Assembly: GCA_016713115.1 (NCBI GenBank)
Contig: JADJPU010000001.1
Location: 558,001 to 622,000 of the forward strand
DNA length: 64,000 nt
Direction of reading: 5' to 3'
From: Cellvibrionales bacterium
Lineage (GTDB): Bacteria > Pseudomonadota > Gammaproteobacteria > Pseudomonadales > UBA7239
Translations under genes and position numbers: made by a program
In this document: piece by piece, positions 34,870-44,915 of the stretch
Numbering within the stretch: position 1 is the stretch's first letter
How the letters are laid out: each line of letters begins with the position of its first letter
The notes under the pieces: model-generated
What the model saw: the letters and a program-made list of their open reading frames with translations, nothing else
Databases searched by the model: none
Told to the model about the DNA's origin: nothing

Positions 34870-35949
34870 TTACCGCTCTTCTACCACGCCACCGCGAGCA
34901 TTCCCTTGGCGCTGCCGACCACCACCATCGCGTGCGCGCTCACTGCCTCCACCATCATGGCTTCTAATACCACCGCTAGAGCGAGACGGCACGGCTTGCT
35001 CGTAGCCGCCGCTGCGTGAGCTGGACGGCTCGCCGCGCGGCATCTGACCACTGCGGCTAGGTGTTTCACTGGCTCGACCACCTGTCGAGCCGCCCCAACC
35101 ACTGTTCTCATTGCGCGGCATAAACACCGGACGCTGCTGCTGTCGAATCACCGGCGGCTGCGATTCGTTTCGCGAACGATCAACGCGGGTATTACTTTGC
35201 GTGTCGCGTTCGTTACTGCGGTATACCGGCGCGGGAGCATAACGCTCTACGGGCTGACGCTCACTGGACGAGGTGTCACGGCTGTGACCACCGCGATCAC
35301 GGCTGCCGTCGCTGTTTCGGTCATACCGATCGCCGCGCGACGCACGATCGCTATTGGTGTTATAGACAGGATAGGCGGTGCGTGGCGTTGCTTGTGGTGT
35401 CGCACGCTGCATGCCATCGCGTTCGACATGCTCTGGCTTGATAGGACGCCCCTTGCCATCGCGCACAATATCGTCGTGGTAGCAGTTATTTCTGCGACAC
35501 CAATCTTGGCGCTTGCTATACCAATGATCGTTGTAGCCGTGCTGACGATCCCAAATGATCACACGGTCGTAATCATCGCGGTAGCGATAGCAGTAACCGC
35601 GATAGCTGTAGTAATCACAGCCGCCGTAGTTGTAAATAACCCAGATACGATCGCGCGGGTAATACATATTTCCAAACGGATAGTAGTAGTTGTAATTGTT
35701 GGTGGCGTAAACCGTTGTGCCACCACCATCGTAGTAACTACCGCCATCGGAGTAACCGCCGTTTCCGCTGTTGGAATAATAACTACCGCCTGCAGAATAA
35801 TGGCCGCCGCCACTATTGCCGCCATAACTTCCGCCTACGACATAGCCACTATTGCTGGAATAGCCTCGGCCATGCCGATAATCCGTTTCGTAAAAAGAAC
35901 AACTTGCCAAAAAAAATACTGCCAGTGCCATACCAATGAGTGTGCGCAT
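34870..35949 (-). CDS. Low-complexity Tyr/Gly/Ser/Arg-rich lipoprotein
   Basis: A 359-residue lipoprotein with lipobox LASC (Cys17). Residues about 30-90 are Gly/Ser/Tyr repeats such as GGSYYSNSGNGGYSDGGSYY. A Tyr/Asp/Arg-rich middle with several Cys (about 110-170) follows, then a long Arg/Ser/Gln-rich, probably disordered tail. AGGAGGG precedes the ATG at 35949. A surface or envelope role is likely; no conserved domain is recognised. The sequence bias also opens long meaningless frames on the other strand. Confidence 0.75.
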   Translation of the reverse strand: MRTLIGMALAVFFLASCSFYETDYRHGRGYSSNSGYVVGGSYGGNSGGGHYSAGGSYYSNSGNGGYSDGGSYYDGGGTTVYATNNYNYYYPFGNMYYPRDRIWVIYNYGGCDYYSYRGYCYRYRDDYDRVIIWDRQHGYNDHWYSKRQDWCRRNNCYHDDIVRDGKGRPIKPEHVERDGMQRATPQATPRTAYPVYNTNSDRASRGDRYDRNSDGSRDRGGHSRDTSSSERQPVERYAPAPVYRSNERDTQSNTRVDRSRNESQPPVIRQQQRPVFMPRNENSGWGGSTGGRASETPSRSGQMPRGEPSSSRSGGYEQAVPSRSSGGIRSHDGGGSERARDGGGRQRQGNARGGVVEER

Positions 35950-36036
35950 AATGCCCTCCTGGAGCATGCAATGAATACGCGCCTTTACACTAGCAGTGTG
36001 TGTGGCAGGGCTACAAGATGGCTAGAAAAATATTTT

Positions 36037-38367
36037 TTAACGCGCGTTTTTTTGCTCCATGGCTTTGCGCAGTAAGTCGCCCATGGAACCGGTAGCAGTC
36101 GCCTGTTTGGGCTGACCGCCCCCCATGTAACGCTCGCTGGTTTTGCGATCCACCTTGGGCGTTTTTCCGCCATCGGCTTTGGCAGCAATTTCATCATCCA
36201 AGCGCATGGTGAGCGCGATGCGTTTTCTGGCGGCATCAACTTCTAACACTTTTACTTTTACGATATCGCCGGCTTTCACCACTTCGCGCGGGTCTTTAAT
36301 AAATTTATTGGTGATGGCAGAGATATGCACTAAACCGTCTTGATGCACACCCACATCCACAAACGCACCAAAATTCGCAACATTAGTGACCACACCTTCC
36401 AACACCATGCCCGTTTGTAAATCTGATATTTTTTCGATGCCATCGCGAAAGCTAGCTGTTTTAAATTCAGGGCGTGGATCGCGACCCGGCTTATCCAATT
36501 CACGAATAATGTCTTGCACCGTCAGCAAACCAAAATGTTCACAGCTATAATCTTTTGCCTGTAAGCCGCGCAAAAACGCACTGTCACCGATCAAACTTCC
36601 CACGCTGCGATTGTTTTTCTCTGCGATGCGCTGCACTACAGCGTAAGACTCTGGATGCACCGCCGATTTATCCAGCGGATTTTCACCATCGTTAATGCGT
36701 AAAAAACCGGCGGACTGCTCAAAGGTTTTATCGCCCATGCGCGGTACAGCTTTTAAAGCTTCGCGGCTACGAAAGACACCATTTTTGTCGCGAAACTCCA
36801 CAATATTTGTCGCCAGTGTTTGGTTGAGGCCAGACACGCGTTTCAGCAGCGCCACCGATGCGGTATTCACATCCACACCCACACCATTCACGCAGTCTTC
36901 CACCACGGCATCCAGTGTGCGCGCCAACTGCATTTGGTTCACATCATGTTGATACTGACCAACACCGATGGACTTAGGATCAATTTTTACCAACTCTGCG
37001 AGTGGGTCTTGCAAGCGGCGTGCAATCGACACCGCACCACGAATCGTGACATCCAAATCCGGAAATTCTTTGGCTGCCAATTCTGAAGCGGAGTACACCG
37101 AAGCCCCCGCTTCACTCACCACCACTTTTTTGGCTGTCAGCTCCTCGTGTTTTTTTAACACATCGCCGACAAATTTTTCTGTTTCACGCGAGGCTGTGCC
37201 ATTGCCTATGCTGATTAAATCCACGCTGTACTGCTTGCACAAAGCCAGCAGAATTTTCTCGGCTTCTGCAATTTTATTTTGTGGTGGATGCGGAAAAATC
37301 GCACCGTGCTGCAACACTTTGCCGGTGTTATCCACCAATGCCACTTTCACACCCGTGCGCAAACCTGGATCCAGACCTAGGGTGACTTTTTGCCCAGCGG
37401 GCGCTGCCAGCAATAAGTCTTTGAGATTGCTGGCAAATACGCGAATAGCCTCTTCCTCAGCGCGCTCGCGCAACTGACCAAGCAAATCGGTTTCCAAATG
37501 CGTCAGCAATTTGATGCGCCAAGTCCAACGCACCACTTCTGCCAACCAGGTATCAGCAGCGCGACCTTCATTGCGTATACCGGCGTGTGCCGCAATACGG
37601 CGTTCACACACATGATCAGGCGTTGTCAGCTCTTCTGGCAGCGTCAGTGCCGCCGTTAACACACCTTCTTTGCGCCCGCGAAATACCGCCAGTGCGCGAT
37701 GCGATGGCATCACACTCACTTTCTCGCTGAAATCAAAATAATCGCGAAACTTTTCACCTTCTGCTTGTTTGCCATCCACCACTTGCGATTTCACCAAGCC
37801 GTGTTCAGTGAGATATTCACGCAAATCGCCTACCAGTTTTGCGTCTTCGCTGAAACGCTCCATCAGAATTTGTTTAGCGCCATCTAACGCCGCTTGTGCA
37901 TCATTCACAGCATGTTCAGCGTTGATATATTTCTCCGCCTCTGCAGAGGGATTCAGCGTTGGGTTTTCTAACAACACCAGCGCCAGTGGTTCCAAGCCCG
38001 CTTCACGCGCCATTTGCGCTTTGGTGCGCCGTTTGGGTTTGTAGGGCAAATACAAATCTTCCAAACGATTTTTAGTATCGGCAGCAACAATATCTTTTTC
38101 CAATTCCGGCGTGAGCTTGCCCTGCTCTGCAATACTGGCAAGCACGGTCTTGCGACGATCTTCCAGTTCACGCAAATACACCAGACGCTCTTCCAGTGTG
38201 CGCAACTGTGTGTCATCCAGAGCGCCGGTAATTTCTTTGCGATAGCGCGCAATAAAAGGCACTGTTGCACCTTCATTCAGCAACTGCACGGCTGCTACCA
38301 CTTGCTCCGCACGCACCAATAATTCTTTAGCAATTTTTTGTGCAATTTGTTGTTCGATTGTATTCAT
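36037..38367 (-). CDS. tex: Tex-family RNA-binding transcription accessory protein
   Basis: A 776-residue Tex protein: an N-terminal helical domain, a YqgF-like RNase H fold (LGLDPGLRTGVKVALVD near 325), helix-hairpin-helix motifs (about 500-570) and a C-terminal S1 RNA-binding domain (about 645-720, GMVLEGVVTNVANFGAFVDVG). It binds nucleic acid at transcribing polymerase and is widely conserved. ATG chosen after AGGGTGG. Confidence 0.95.
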   Translation of the reverse strand: MNTIEQQIAQKIAKELLVRAEQVVAAVQLLNEGATVPFIARYRKEITGALDDTQLRTLEERLVYLRELEDRRKTVLASIAEQGKLTPELEKDIVAADTKNRLEDLYLPYKPKRRTKAQMAREAGLEPLALVLLENPTLNPSAEAEKYINAEHAVNDAQAALDGAKQILMERFSEDAKLVGDLREYLTEHGLVKSQVVDGKQAEGEKFRDYFDFSEKVSVMPSHRALAVFRGRKEGVLTAALTLPEELTTPDHVCERRIAAHAGIRNEGRAADTWLAEVVRWTWRIKLLTHLETDLLGQLRERAEEEAIRVFASNLKDLLLAAPAGQKVTLGLDPGLRTGVKVALVDNTGKVLQHGAIFPHPPQNKIAEAEKILLALCKQYSVDLISIGNGTASRETEKFVGDVLKKHEELTAKKVVVSEAGASVYSASELAAKEFPDLDVTIRGAVSIARRLQDPLAELVKIDPKSIGVGQYQHDVNQMQLARTLDAVVEDCVNGVGVDVNTASVALLKRVSGLNQTLATNIVEFRDKNGVFRSREALKAVPRMGDKTFEQSAGFLRINDGENPLDKSAVHPESYAVVQRIAEKNNRSVGSLIGDSAFLRGLQAKDYSCEHFGLLTVQDIIRELDKPGRDPRPEFKTASFRDGIEKISDLQTGMVLEGVVTNVANFGAFVDVGVHQDGLVHISAITNKFIKDPREVVKAGDIVKVKVLEVDAARKRIALTMRLDDEIAAKADGGKTPKVDRKTSERYMGGGQPKQATATGSMGDLLRKAMEQKNAR

Positions 38368-38410
38368 GTAGCCACCCTGCAAAACAGGCTACATTATCGA
38401 CAGACAGCCA

Positions 38411-38443
38411 TAAAAAAGGCAGTCTTGAATACAAGACTGCCTT
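38411..38443 (-). terminator. Rho-independent terminator after the rubredoxin reductase gene
   Basis: A perfect 12-bp inverted repeat (AAGGCAGTCTTG at 38416-38427 and CAAGACTGCCTT at 38432-38443, four-base loop). Read leftward it is followed by a run of T (complement of 38412-38417). It lies 25 bp downstream of the reductase stop and before tex, so it ends the upstream transcript. Confidence 0.88.
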
Positions 38444-38467
38444 GTGTTTACTGCAAGAAAATACGCG

Positions 38468-39619
38468 CTAGGCGAGTATGGCCGGCAACTGTTTTGCCAA
38501 TTCCGTTTTTTGCTCGGTGCATTTTCCAGTTAATGCAAAACCCAACAAATCACCCTCAGGACTGCGGAACAATGAACACACATTGTCGCCATCCACTTCT
38601 TCATGCCATTCACCCACAGCACCGTGCAATGGCGGCGACAACTGAATCGGGCAGACCGTGACTTTTACACCAACAGGCATAGGGCCATACACCACGGCGG
38701 TGCGCTCGCCTGCCAAGGTCTTTGCCAAGGTGCGCGCGCAAGCCATCAACGGCAACACATAAAAACGCACATGACCTTCCACCTCTGCGCAATCACCCAT
38801 CGCGTATACATCCGGCACAGAAGTTTCCAAATACCGATTCACGGTGATGCCGCGATTCACCGCAATGCCGGACTGACGCGCCAAACCAATGCGCGGACGC
38901 ATACCCACCGCCGACAACACCACATCTGCTTCTATTTTGTTGCCGTTTGCCAGCGTAGCAACAATGCCGCCCTCTTTTTTGTCGATGGTTTCTACCACCG
39001 TACCAAAGTGATAGTTCACTTTGCATTCACGCTCCAACGCGCGCTGCACAGCAGCAGAGGCTTTCGGCGGCATCAAAGCACCGAGTGGACCAGATAACGG
39101 ATCCACAGCCTCCACTTCAAAACCACCCACAGCCAAATCATTTGCGTATTCACTGCCGATTAAGCCCGCGCCAATGATCAATACTTTTTTCTTGCCAGCG
39201 ACTGCTTTTTGAAAAGCAGCGTAATCCAGCAAGTCATTAACGGAATACACCAAATCCAAACCATCGCCTTGCAAGGGTGCGCTAATGCACTCAGCGCCCC
39301 AGGCAATCACCAATTTGCTGTAACGCAATTTTTCATCACCCAAACTGATTTCGTGATTAGCCGGATCAATCGCTGTCACTTTCGCAAAAGTGCGAATTGA
39401 TGCCTGCAGCTGCTCTGCCATCGCACCCGCATCTGCCACCGCCAACTCATCCGCAGTTTTTTTCTTGGCAAAGCCCGTGGAAATCATCGGCTTGGAGTAA
39501 TTGCGACCGTCATCGGCGGTAATAAACATTAACGGGGTTTCTTTATCATGACGACGAAACTCCTTACCCAAGGTGTAACCCGATAAACCCGTGCCGATGA
39601 TGATGATTGGATCTGACAT
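38468..39619 (-). CDS. FAD-dependent reductase, rubredoxin reductase-like
   Basis: A 383-residue pyridine nucleotide-disulfide-type oxidoreductase: FAD site IIIIGTGLSGYTLGKEF at 5-21, NAD(P)H site VLIIGAGLIGSEYANDL near 145-161, and second FAD site VPDVYAMGDCAEV near 270. Overall similarity is to rubredoxin-NAD reductases, which feed electrons through rubredoxin to alkane hydroxylases or oxygen-detoxifying proteins. No rubredoxin gene is in the window. cutA lies 10 bp upstream, so the two are probably one transcript. Confidence 0.82.
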   Translation of the reverse strand: MSDPIIIIGTGLSGYTLGKEFRRHDKETPLMFITADDGRNYSKPMISTGFAKKKTADELAVADAGAMAEQLQASIRTFAKVTAIDPANHEISLGDEKLRYSKLVIAWGAECISAPLQGDGLDLVYSVNDLLDYAAFQKAVAGKKKVLIIGAGLIGSEYANDLAVGGFEVEAVDPLSGPLGALMPPKASAAVQRALERECKVNYHFGTVVETIDKKEGGIVATLANGNKIEADVVLSAVGMRPRIGLARQSGIAVNRGITVNRYLETSVPDVYAMGDCAEVEGHVRFYVLPLMACARTLAKTLAGERTAVVYGPMPVGVKVTVCPIQLSPPLHGAVGEWHEEVDGDNVCSLFRSPEGDLLGFALTGKCTEQKTELAKQLPAILA

Positions 39620-39629
39620 TTCTCTTACC

Positions 39630-39983
39630 TCAAGTTAATGATTCTTTATCAAGCAGTTCGCTTGCCAACCACTGCAAATAATTCTCAGCGCCCCGCTCAA
39701 TAGGTAACTGAATAATTTCCGGCACACTGTAACTGTGCAATGCCGTAATCAAGCGCTCCATGCTGGCAAAATGGGCGCGTGATGTTTTGATCAACATCAA
39801 CACTTCACTCGCCTGCTGCACTTCACCTTCCCAACGATAAACACTGTTGATGGGCGACAGCTGCACGCACGCAGCCAAACGACTTTCGACCAACGCTCGC
39901 GCTAAACGCTGGGCTTCTTCGTGATTGCTGGCTGTTGCCAACACCACACAAAAAGCATCATCAGACAACGCGCGCTCTGTCAT
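39630..39983 (-). CDS. cutA: CutA divalent-cation tolerance protein
   Basis: A 117-residue CutA1-family protein with the family segments LVESRLAACVQLSPINSVYRWEG (about 29-51) and SVPEIIQLPIERGAENYLQWL (about 85-105). CutA forms trimers and was linked to copper tolerance; its true function is unclear. It follows the hydratase by 6 bp and leads into the reductase gene. Confidence 0.92.
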   Translation of the reverse strand: MTERALSDDAFCVVLATASNHEEAQRLARALVESRLAACVQLSPINSVYRWEGEVQQASEVLMLIKTSRAHFASMERLITALHSYSVPEIIQLPIERGAENYLQWLASELLDKESLT

Positions 39984-39989
39984 TACAGA

Positions 39990-40805
39990 TCAATCGTCAC
40001 ATTCGCCTGCATACGGCAGCCACTGCGGATTTCTACGCTCCATAAATGCTTTACCGCCTTCCGCAATATCAGGGTGCGTGTTTTGCGTCATGATGTAGCT
40101 CCACGCATTTTCCAATGCCGCGTGCAGCCCCATTTCTTTCGCTTCCCAAATCGCTTTTTTGCTGCGCGCTAAAGCAACAGGAGAATTGGTTTTAATTAAA
40201 TCTGCCAGTGCGTGTGCGCGCTGCATCAATTCTGCAGCGGGTACCACTTCACTGATCATGCCCAACTCATACGCGCGCTGTGCATTCATGCGCTCGTTAC
40301 CACCGGTCAAAGCCATGCGCATCACCGCATCAAACGGCATTTTGCGCACCAAGCTCACCGGCTCCAAACCGGCAACCAAACCGACTTTCACATGCGTATC
40401 AAAAAATGTTGCAGTATCTGCTGCAATCACAATATCGGAATCTGCAACAAAATGTAAACCACCGCCAACCACCATGCCATTCACAGCGCAAATTACCGGC
40501 TTCCAAATGCGATTTTGCAGCGATGTCCATTTGATGGAAGCGAGCGTGCCAAATTTGCGACCTTGCTCATCCACTTCACCATCGGTTTCTGGCAAGTCCG
40601 CTAAATCCGCACCTGTGCACAAAGCCTTATCACCGGCGCCGGTCAAGATGGCAACCACCGCTGATTTATCTTGATTGAAATGTTGCCACACTTGCGACAA
40701 CTCGCAACTCATCACGGAATTCACCGCATTGCGTTGTTGCGGGCGATTTAGTGTGATTACGGCAACGCCATCGGCAACCTCATATGACACTGTTTCAAAC
40801 TTCAT
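39990..40805 (-). CDS. Enoyl-CoA hydratase/isomerase family protein
   Basis: A 271-residue crotonase-fold enzyme with the oxyanion-hole segments ALCTGADLADL (about 61-71) and AVNGMVVGGGLHFVADSDIVIA (about 108-129). The usual second catalytic region reads VGLVAGLEPVSLVR, with Glu close to the expected acid position. It probably hydrates an enoyl-CoA in the acyl-CoA pathway encoded upstream (40842-46043). Confidence 0.85.
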   Translation of the reverse strand: MKFETVSYEVADGVAVITLNRPQQRNAVNSVMSCELSQVWQHFNQDKSAVVAILTGAGDKALCTGADLADLPETDGEVDEQGRKFGTLASIKWTSLQNRIWKPVICAVNGMVVGGGLHFVADSDIVIAADTATFFDTHVKVGLVAGLEPVSLVRKMPFDAVMRMALTGGNERMNAQRAYELGMISEVVPAAELMQRAHALADLIKTNSPVALARSKKAIWEAKEMGLHAALENAWSYIMTQNTHPDIAEGGKAFMERRNPQWLPYAGECDD

Positions 40806-40841
40806 AGCAAAAACCTGTTTTAGTTTTCATCACATTATTTT

Positions 40842-41384
40842 TTAACGCATAGCGCGACAAATACCCGCGCTGCGCAATACACCCGCCAAACGCCCCAAGG
40901 CCTGTTGCAGTGCCGCATTTACCACCACAGCATCACTCTCAGAAGATGACGAGGCTTCACCGACAGCAACATCCAGATACGATTGCCCGTTCGGTTTAAA
41001 AACTTGAAATTGCAGACTGATACGAACATACAGTGTGCTATCGCGATACGCGCCAGTTCCACCATCAAATCCCAATGTCACTACCGGCGGGACAGACCCA
41101 GCAACCGCAGGGCGCGTTTCTTTCCAAAACACTTTTTGCACAGCTTGATCCAATAATTCGCCCAGTGCCACGCTGCGATCATCGCCTCCCAAAGGCAAAC
41201 TAAAACTTTTGGTGAGATCACTTAAATAAATGGGCGAAGTGCACATGTGCTGCATTTCTTGCGCATTCAGCGTTAACACAAATTTTTCTGGTGCGGCGCG
41301 CTGTTGTGGTTTTTCTTTCGCCACACAACCTGCCAGCAATATCAGCGATATTGCCAGCAGTTTTTTACACATCCTTGCGTTCAT
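40842..41384 (-). CDS. Lipoprotein of unknown function
   Basis: A 180-residue lipoprotein with lipobox LAGC (Cys20). The body (about 35-175) contains FVLTLNAQEMQHMCTSPIYLSDL and a C-terminal segment with Cys (SAGICRAMR). The chosen ATG at 41384 follows GAGGTG. It sits inside the acyl-CoA gene cluster but nothing in the sequence ties it to that pathway. Confidence 0.7.
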   Translation of the reverse strand: MNARMCKKLLAISLILLAGCVAKEKPQQRAAPEKFVLTLNAQEMQHMCTSPIYLSDLTKSFSLPLGGDDRSVALGELLDQAVQKVFWKETRPAVAGSVPPVVTLGFDGGTGAYRDSTLYVRISLQFQVFKPNGQSYLDVAVGEASSSSESDAVVVNAALQQALGRLAGVLRSAGICRAMR

Positions 41385-41404
41385 CGTGCAACACCTCACT
41401 GGGT

Positions 41405-42568
41405 TTATTTGTCGATGCCGATAATGCTTACTGCACAACCTGTCGGGAAGCCACCGATATTGTGCGTCAAGGCCATCGTCGGTTGCTTGCCGTTGTGCAG
41501 AGACAACTGGCGTTTATCCGCACGCCCCTGCAACTGCAACACATTTTCTACAATCATGCGCACGCCGGTGGCGCCGGTGGGATGACCAAAGGTTTTCAAA
41601 CCACCGTCAGTATTCACCGGCAATTCGCCTTTCAAGGTAAAGGTGCCGTTGGCGATATGTTCTTTCGCTGAACCTTTGGGAATAAAACCCAAATCTTCGT
41701 AGGCGAGCAGTTCCGTTAAAGTAAAGCAATCATGCACTTGGGCAATGTGGATTTCTTTGAACGGATTACTGATGCCGGCAATTTTATACGCTTCCGCCGC
41801 GGCATTTTCTGTCGGCTTCCAGCGCAAAAAGTCGTGGTCGGGGTCCGTGTGCGGATTCGCCGCCGAGCCACTCGCCACCGCTTTTACATACACGGGATCA
41901 TCGCGGAAATTTTTTGCCAGTGATGCTTTAGTAATCACCGCCACCGCCGCACCATCGGATTGCGCGGCGCAATCATATAAACCAAATGGCCAAGAAATCA
42001 TGCGGCCGTTCAGCGCATCTTCTTCGGTGATGATTTTTTTCAAAAATGATTTTGGTGACAGCGTGCCGTTGTAGTGATTTTTCACCGCAATTTTCGCTAA
42101 GTCTTCACGACCTGCGCCAAACTTTTTGAAATACGGCGCGGCGCACATGGCAAACCAACCCGCGGGTGTCGCCGGCAAATCGCGCACGCCTTTGATATTC
42201 ACGCTAGGGCCAGACACGCCGCGATCCTTCGGTTTGTCATAACCCACTACCAACACGGTGTCATACACGCCGGCTGCAATTGCCATCACGCCAGCGCGGA
42301 AGGCTTCTGTGCCGGTGGCGCAGTAGTTGGAAACCGCCGTGAGGGGTTTGTATAACTTGAGTGCTTCACTGACTTCCACCGGGCCATTTTTGGTGTACAG
42401 CGAGCCGCAATAAATCGCGTCGATTTGTTTAGCTGGCTCGGTAATACCCGCATCGGCATACGCTTCGTACGCCGCTTCGACAATCATATCTTCTTCGGAT
42501 TTATCCCAGTTCTCACCGAACTTGCAGCAACCGACGCCGACTATCGCCACTTTATCTTTGATACTCAT
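41405..42568 (-). CDS. Thiolase family protein (SCP-x-like)
   Basis: A 387-residue thiolase with the acylated Cys in SNYCATGTEAF (Cys83 region) and the C-terminal motifs GGLKTFGHPTGATG and HNIGGFPTGCAVS, which bring the His and second Cys. Sequence style is that of lipid-transfer/SCP-x thiolases. The start overlaps the stop of the HMG-CoA-synthase-like gene by four bases (ATGA, 42565-42568), so they are coupled and probably form one complex. Confidence 0.87.
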   Translation of the reverse strand: MSIKDKVAIVGVGCCKFGENWDKSEEDMIVEAAYEAYADAGITEPAKQIDAIYCGSLYTKNGPVEVSEALKLYKPLTAVSNYCATGTEAFRAGVMAIAAGVYDTVLVVGYDKPKDRGVSGPSVNIKGVRDLPATPAGWFAMCAAPYFKKFGAGREDLAKIAVKNHYNGTLSPKSFLKKIITEEDALNGRMISWPFGLYDCAAQSDGAAVAVITKASLAKNFRDDPVYVKAVASGSAANPHTDPDHDFLRWKPTENAAAEAYKIAGISNPFKEIHIAQVHDCFTLTELLAYEDLGFIPKGSAKEHIANGTFTLKGELPVNTDGGLKTFGHPTGATGVRMIVENVLQLQGRADKRQLSLHNGKQPTMALTHNIGGFPTGCAVSIIGIDK

Positions 42569-44021
42569 GCGGCAACTCCTTCAGCGCTTACTGAAACAAC
42601 CGGCGTACATTTCCAGAAATAATTCGGGCGCAAACCCACGCGATGGATACAGCGAAAAGTAAATTCCACGGGCAAATCCACGGCGATTTCTTTGGCAGAA
42701 ATCTCACCAATTTGCATGTGAATGCGCGGACCAGCCGTGCCATCCGCATTCACCACTTCCACGATACCGACAGCCGTTGGCGGCTCTGGCGAGGGAAAAA
42801 CGCATCCAAAGTGTAGGTCACCACTTTGCCGCTTAAATCGCTGTAGCAAGCGGGCGTCCACTGATCTTTGCTGTGACAGCGCACGCACACGCGCCCTTTC
42901 GGAAATTGATGCGTGCCGCAGTGTGTGCACTGCTGACCTTCCAAAGACAAATCTTCATCGCGCTCACGAAAATGCACCGTGGCAGAAATGCCTTGATCGT
43001 CCACTTCTGGATATTCCGTGATCGTCAAACCGCGCGCTTTCATGTATTTGCCGTAAGCATCCACCACTTTGCGGCGCACCAATAAATCATTCACGCTGCG
43101 ATACGCTTCTGCTTTTACGCGCGCACCATTGACTGTGAACAACAAGGCTTCGGCACCGTCACCGTAATTAGCGACGAGAATTTTTTCACCGGCTTTCGCT
43201 TGTTCCAATGCAGCAATCAACAACAGCGGTGCAAACGCAGCGCCTGCATTGCCAACTTTACCAAACAAAGGTTCTTGGATCTGCTCTTTCGCAATGCCCG
43301 CCGCTTTGCTCATTTCACCGAGCGAGCGCGCTTCCGGCGCATACAACACGGCTTTGTTGATTGCACTCAACGCCACGCCGCTTTTTGCCGATAAACCTTT
43401 GATCGCGGCTACCGTATTTTCGATATAGCCGTGCACATTAACGAAACGATCTTCCCAACTGTGCGCAAAGCGATCGCCCTGCTTGCGCCAAATATCAATA
43501 ATTTCTGTGGTGTGCGCACACGCACAATCCAACGCGGCGATTGCGCCTTCTGCTCCAATCAAAAACGCAGCAGCAGCATCGCCAGTATTCGTTTCAAAAC
43601 CAGAACCGGGCGCGCCCATGCGACAATCAGCAGCAATTACCAACACGCGCTGCGCGCTGCCTGCTTTTACCGCATCAATGGCTGACTGCAGTGCGATGGT
43701 GCCTGCGCGCGTGCTGTGTGAAATATCCGCCGTGCGCACATCACCTTTCAAGTTCAGTGCTTTGGCAATAATCGCCGCGCCCTGTTTTTCTGCAAACGCG
43801 TAAGTGGTCGTGGCAAACAACACAGCATCCACACGCGAGCGATCAAAACCCTGCAAACAATTTTGTGCCGCAGCCACAGCCATCGTCACGCTGTCTTCAT
43901 CCATCCACGCCACGGCTTTTTCAGGCCCGCCGTCTTTCGGCGCTTTACCGGCGATTACCGACAGCGGCAAACGCATGCGCGGAATGTACGCGCCGTAAGA
44001 AACAATACCAGCCATTTGCAT
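42565..44021 (-). CDS. HMG-CoA-synthase-like enzyme fused to a DUF35 OB-fold domain, apparent frameshift
   Basis: After repair this is a 485-residue protein: an N-terminal ketoacyl-synthase III/HMG-CoA-synthase fold (SYGAYIPRMRLP onward, about 1-340) and a C-terminal DUF35 unit with a zinc ribbon (QQCTHCGTHQFPKGRVCVRC near 376-395) and OB fold. The frame breaks in a run of five T on the coding strand (42796-42800); adding one T restores LDAFFPSPEPPTAVG and runs to the normal stop. The start at 44021 overlaps the SDR stop (TGATG) after AGGAG. In archaea, thiolase, HMG-CoA synthase and DUF35 form one complex; here two of the three are fused. Confidence 0.82.
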
Positions 44022-44902
44022 CACTCCTTCACCGGCGGTTTGACGCCCGCATGAAATGGATAAGGTTTGCCGAGCATGCCGAAAGCGCCAAACTCTGGCG
44101 GCATGTGTTGTTTGAAATGTTGACGAATATCGTCGATTTCCCAACCGCCCGGTTTAATCAATGTTTTGCCGTAATGCGGTTGCACCATGTGCGAAATGCG
44201 ATCGCCGCCGGTGCCAAAAATTTGTCCAGAAACATAACTCGCTTCGTCGCTGCACAACCAGCACACAATGGGACCGTTATTTTCTGGCGGGAAAAATGGC
44301 ATTTTGTCCGCATCAGAAAAAGTCGCTGACATATGCGTCGTCGCCAAAGGACCGATCGCATTGACGCGAATGCCGTGTTTTGCCAATTCCATCGACCAAG
44401 TGTAAGTCATGGACGCAATCGCACCTTTGGCGGCGGAATAATTGGTTTGACCGAAGCTGCCAAAATGCGCGCCAGAAGTGGTGTTGATGATGGAGCCGCC
44501 GCGACCCTGCTCAATCATTTTTTTGGCTGCCGCTTGCGCAATCCAAAATGTACCCATGACATGAATGCGCCACACAATATCAAAATCCGCGTCTTCCAAT
44601 TTCAGCATGGTTTTATCGCGCACAATGCCTGCGTTGTTGATCGCAATATCGATACTGCCAAATGCATCGACGCACTGTTGAATGAGCGATTCACAGCCCG
44701 CGCGCGAACCGATATCCGCATTGCTGGCAATGGCTTCGCCACCAGCCGCTTTGATTTCATCAGCAACTTTTTGCGCTTCTTCTAACAGAATGTCATTGAC
44801 GACCACTTTCGCGCCGTTTTTTGCCAAATGCAGGCAATGTCCGCGACCCACACCGCGACCGCTGCCGGTGACAACTGCCGCTTTACCTTCGAGAAGTTTC
44901 AT
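44021..44902 (-). CDS. Short-chain dehydrogenase/reductase
   Basis: A 293-residue SDR with cofactor motif VVTGSGRGVGRGHC (about 11-24), NNAGIV, and the catalytic Ser...Tyr-Lys set (TTSGAHFGSFGQTNYSAAKGA). Length and C-terminal extension resemble the 3-hydroxyacyl-CoA dehydrogenases of SDR type. ATG chosen after GGAG. It lies between the acyl-CoA dehydrogenase and the HMG-CoA-synthase-like gene and probably oxidises the 3-hydroxyacyl-CoA. Confidence 0.88.
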   Translation of the reverse strand: MKLLEGKAAVVTGSGRGVGRGHCLHLAKNGAKVVVNDILLEEAQKVADEIKAAGGEAIASNADIGSRAGCESLIQQCVDAFGSIDIAINNAGIVRDKTMLKLEDADFDIVWRIHVMGTFWIAQAAAKKMIEQGRGGSIINTTSGAHFGSFGQTNYSAAKGAIASMTYTWSMELAKHGIRVNAIGPLATTHMSATFSDADKMPFFPPENNGPIVCWLCSDEASYVSGQIFGTGGDRISHMVQPHYGKTLIKPGGWEIDDIRQHFKQHMPPEFGAFGMLGKPYPFHAGVKPPVKE

Positions 44903-44915
44903 CACATTGACTCCA

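Noticed and set aside
35197..36075. Long rightward open frame opposite the Tyr/Gly-rich lipoprotein
   Set aside because: It is the antisense of a biased low-complexity gene, gives a Val/Ala/Ile-rich nonsense protein, and lacks a ribosome site. The leftward gene has a lipobox and AGGAGGG.
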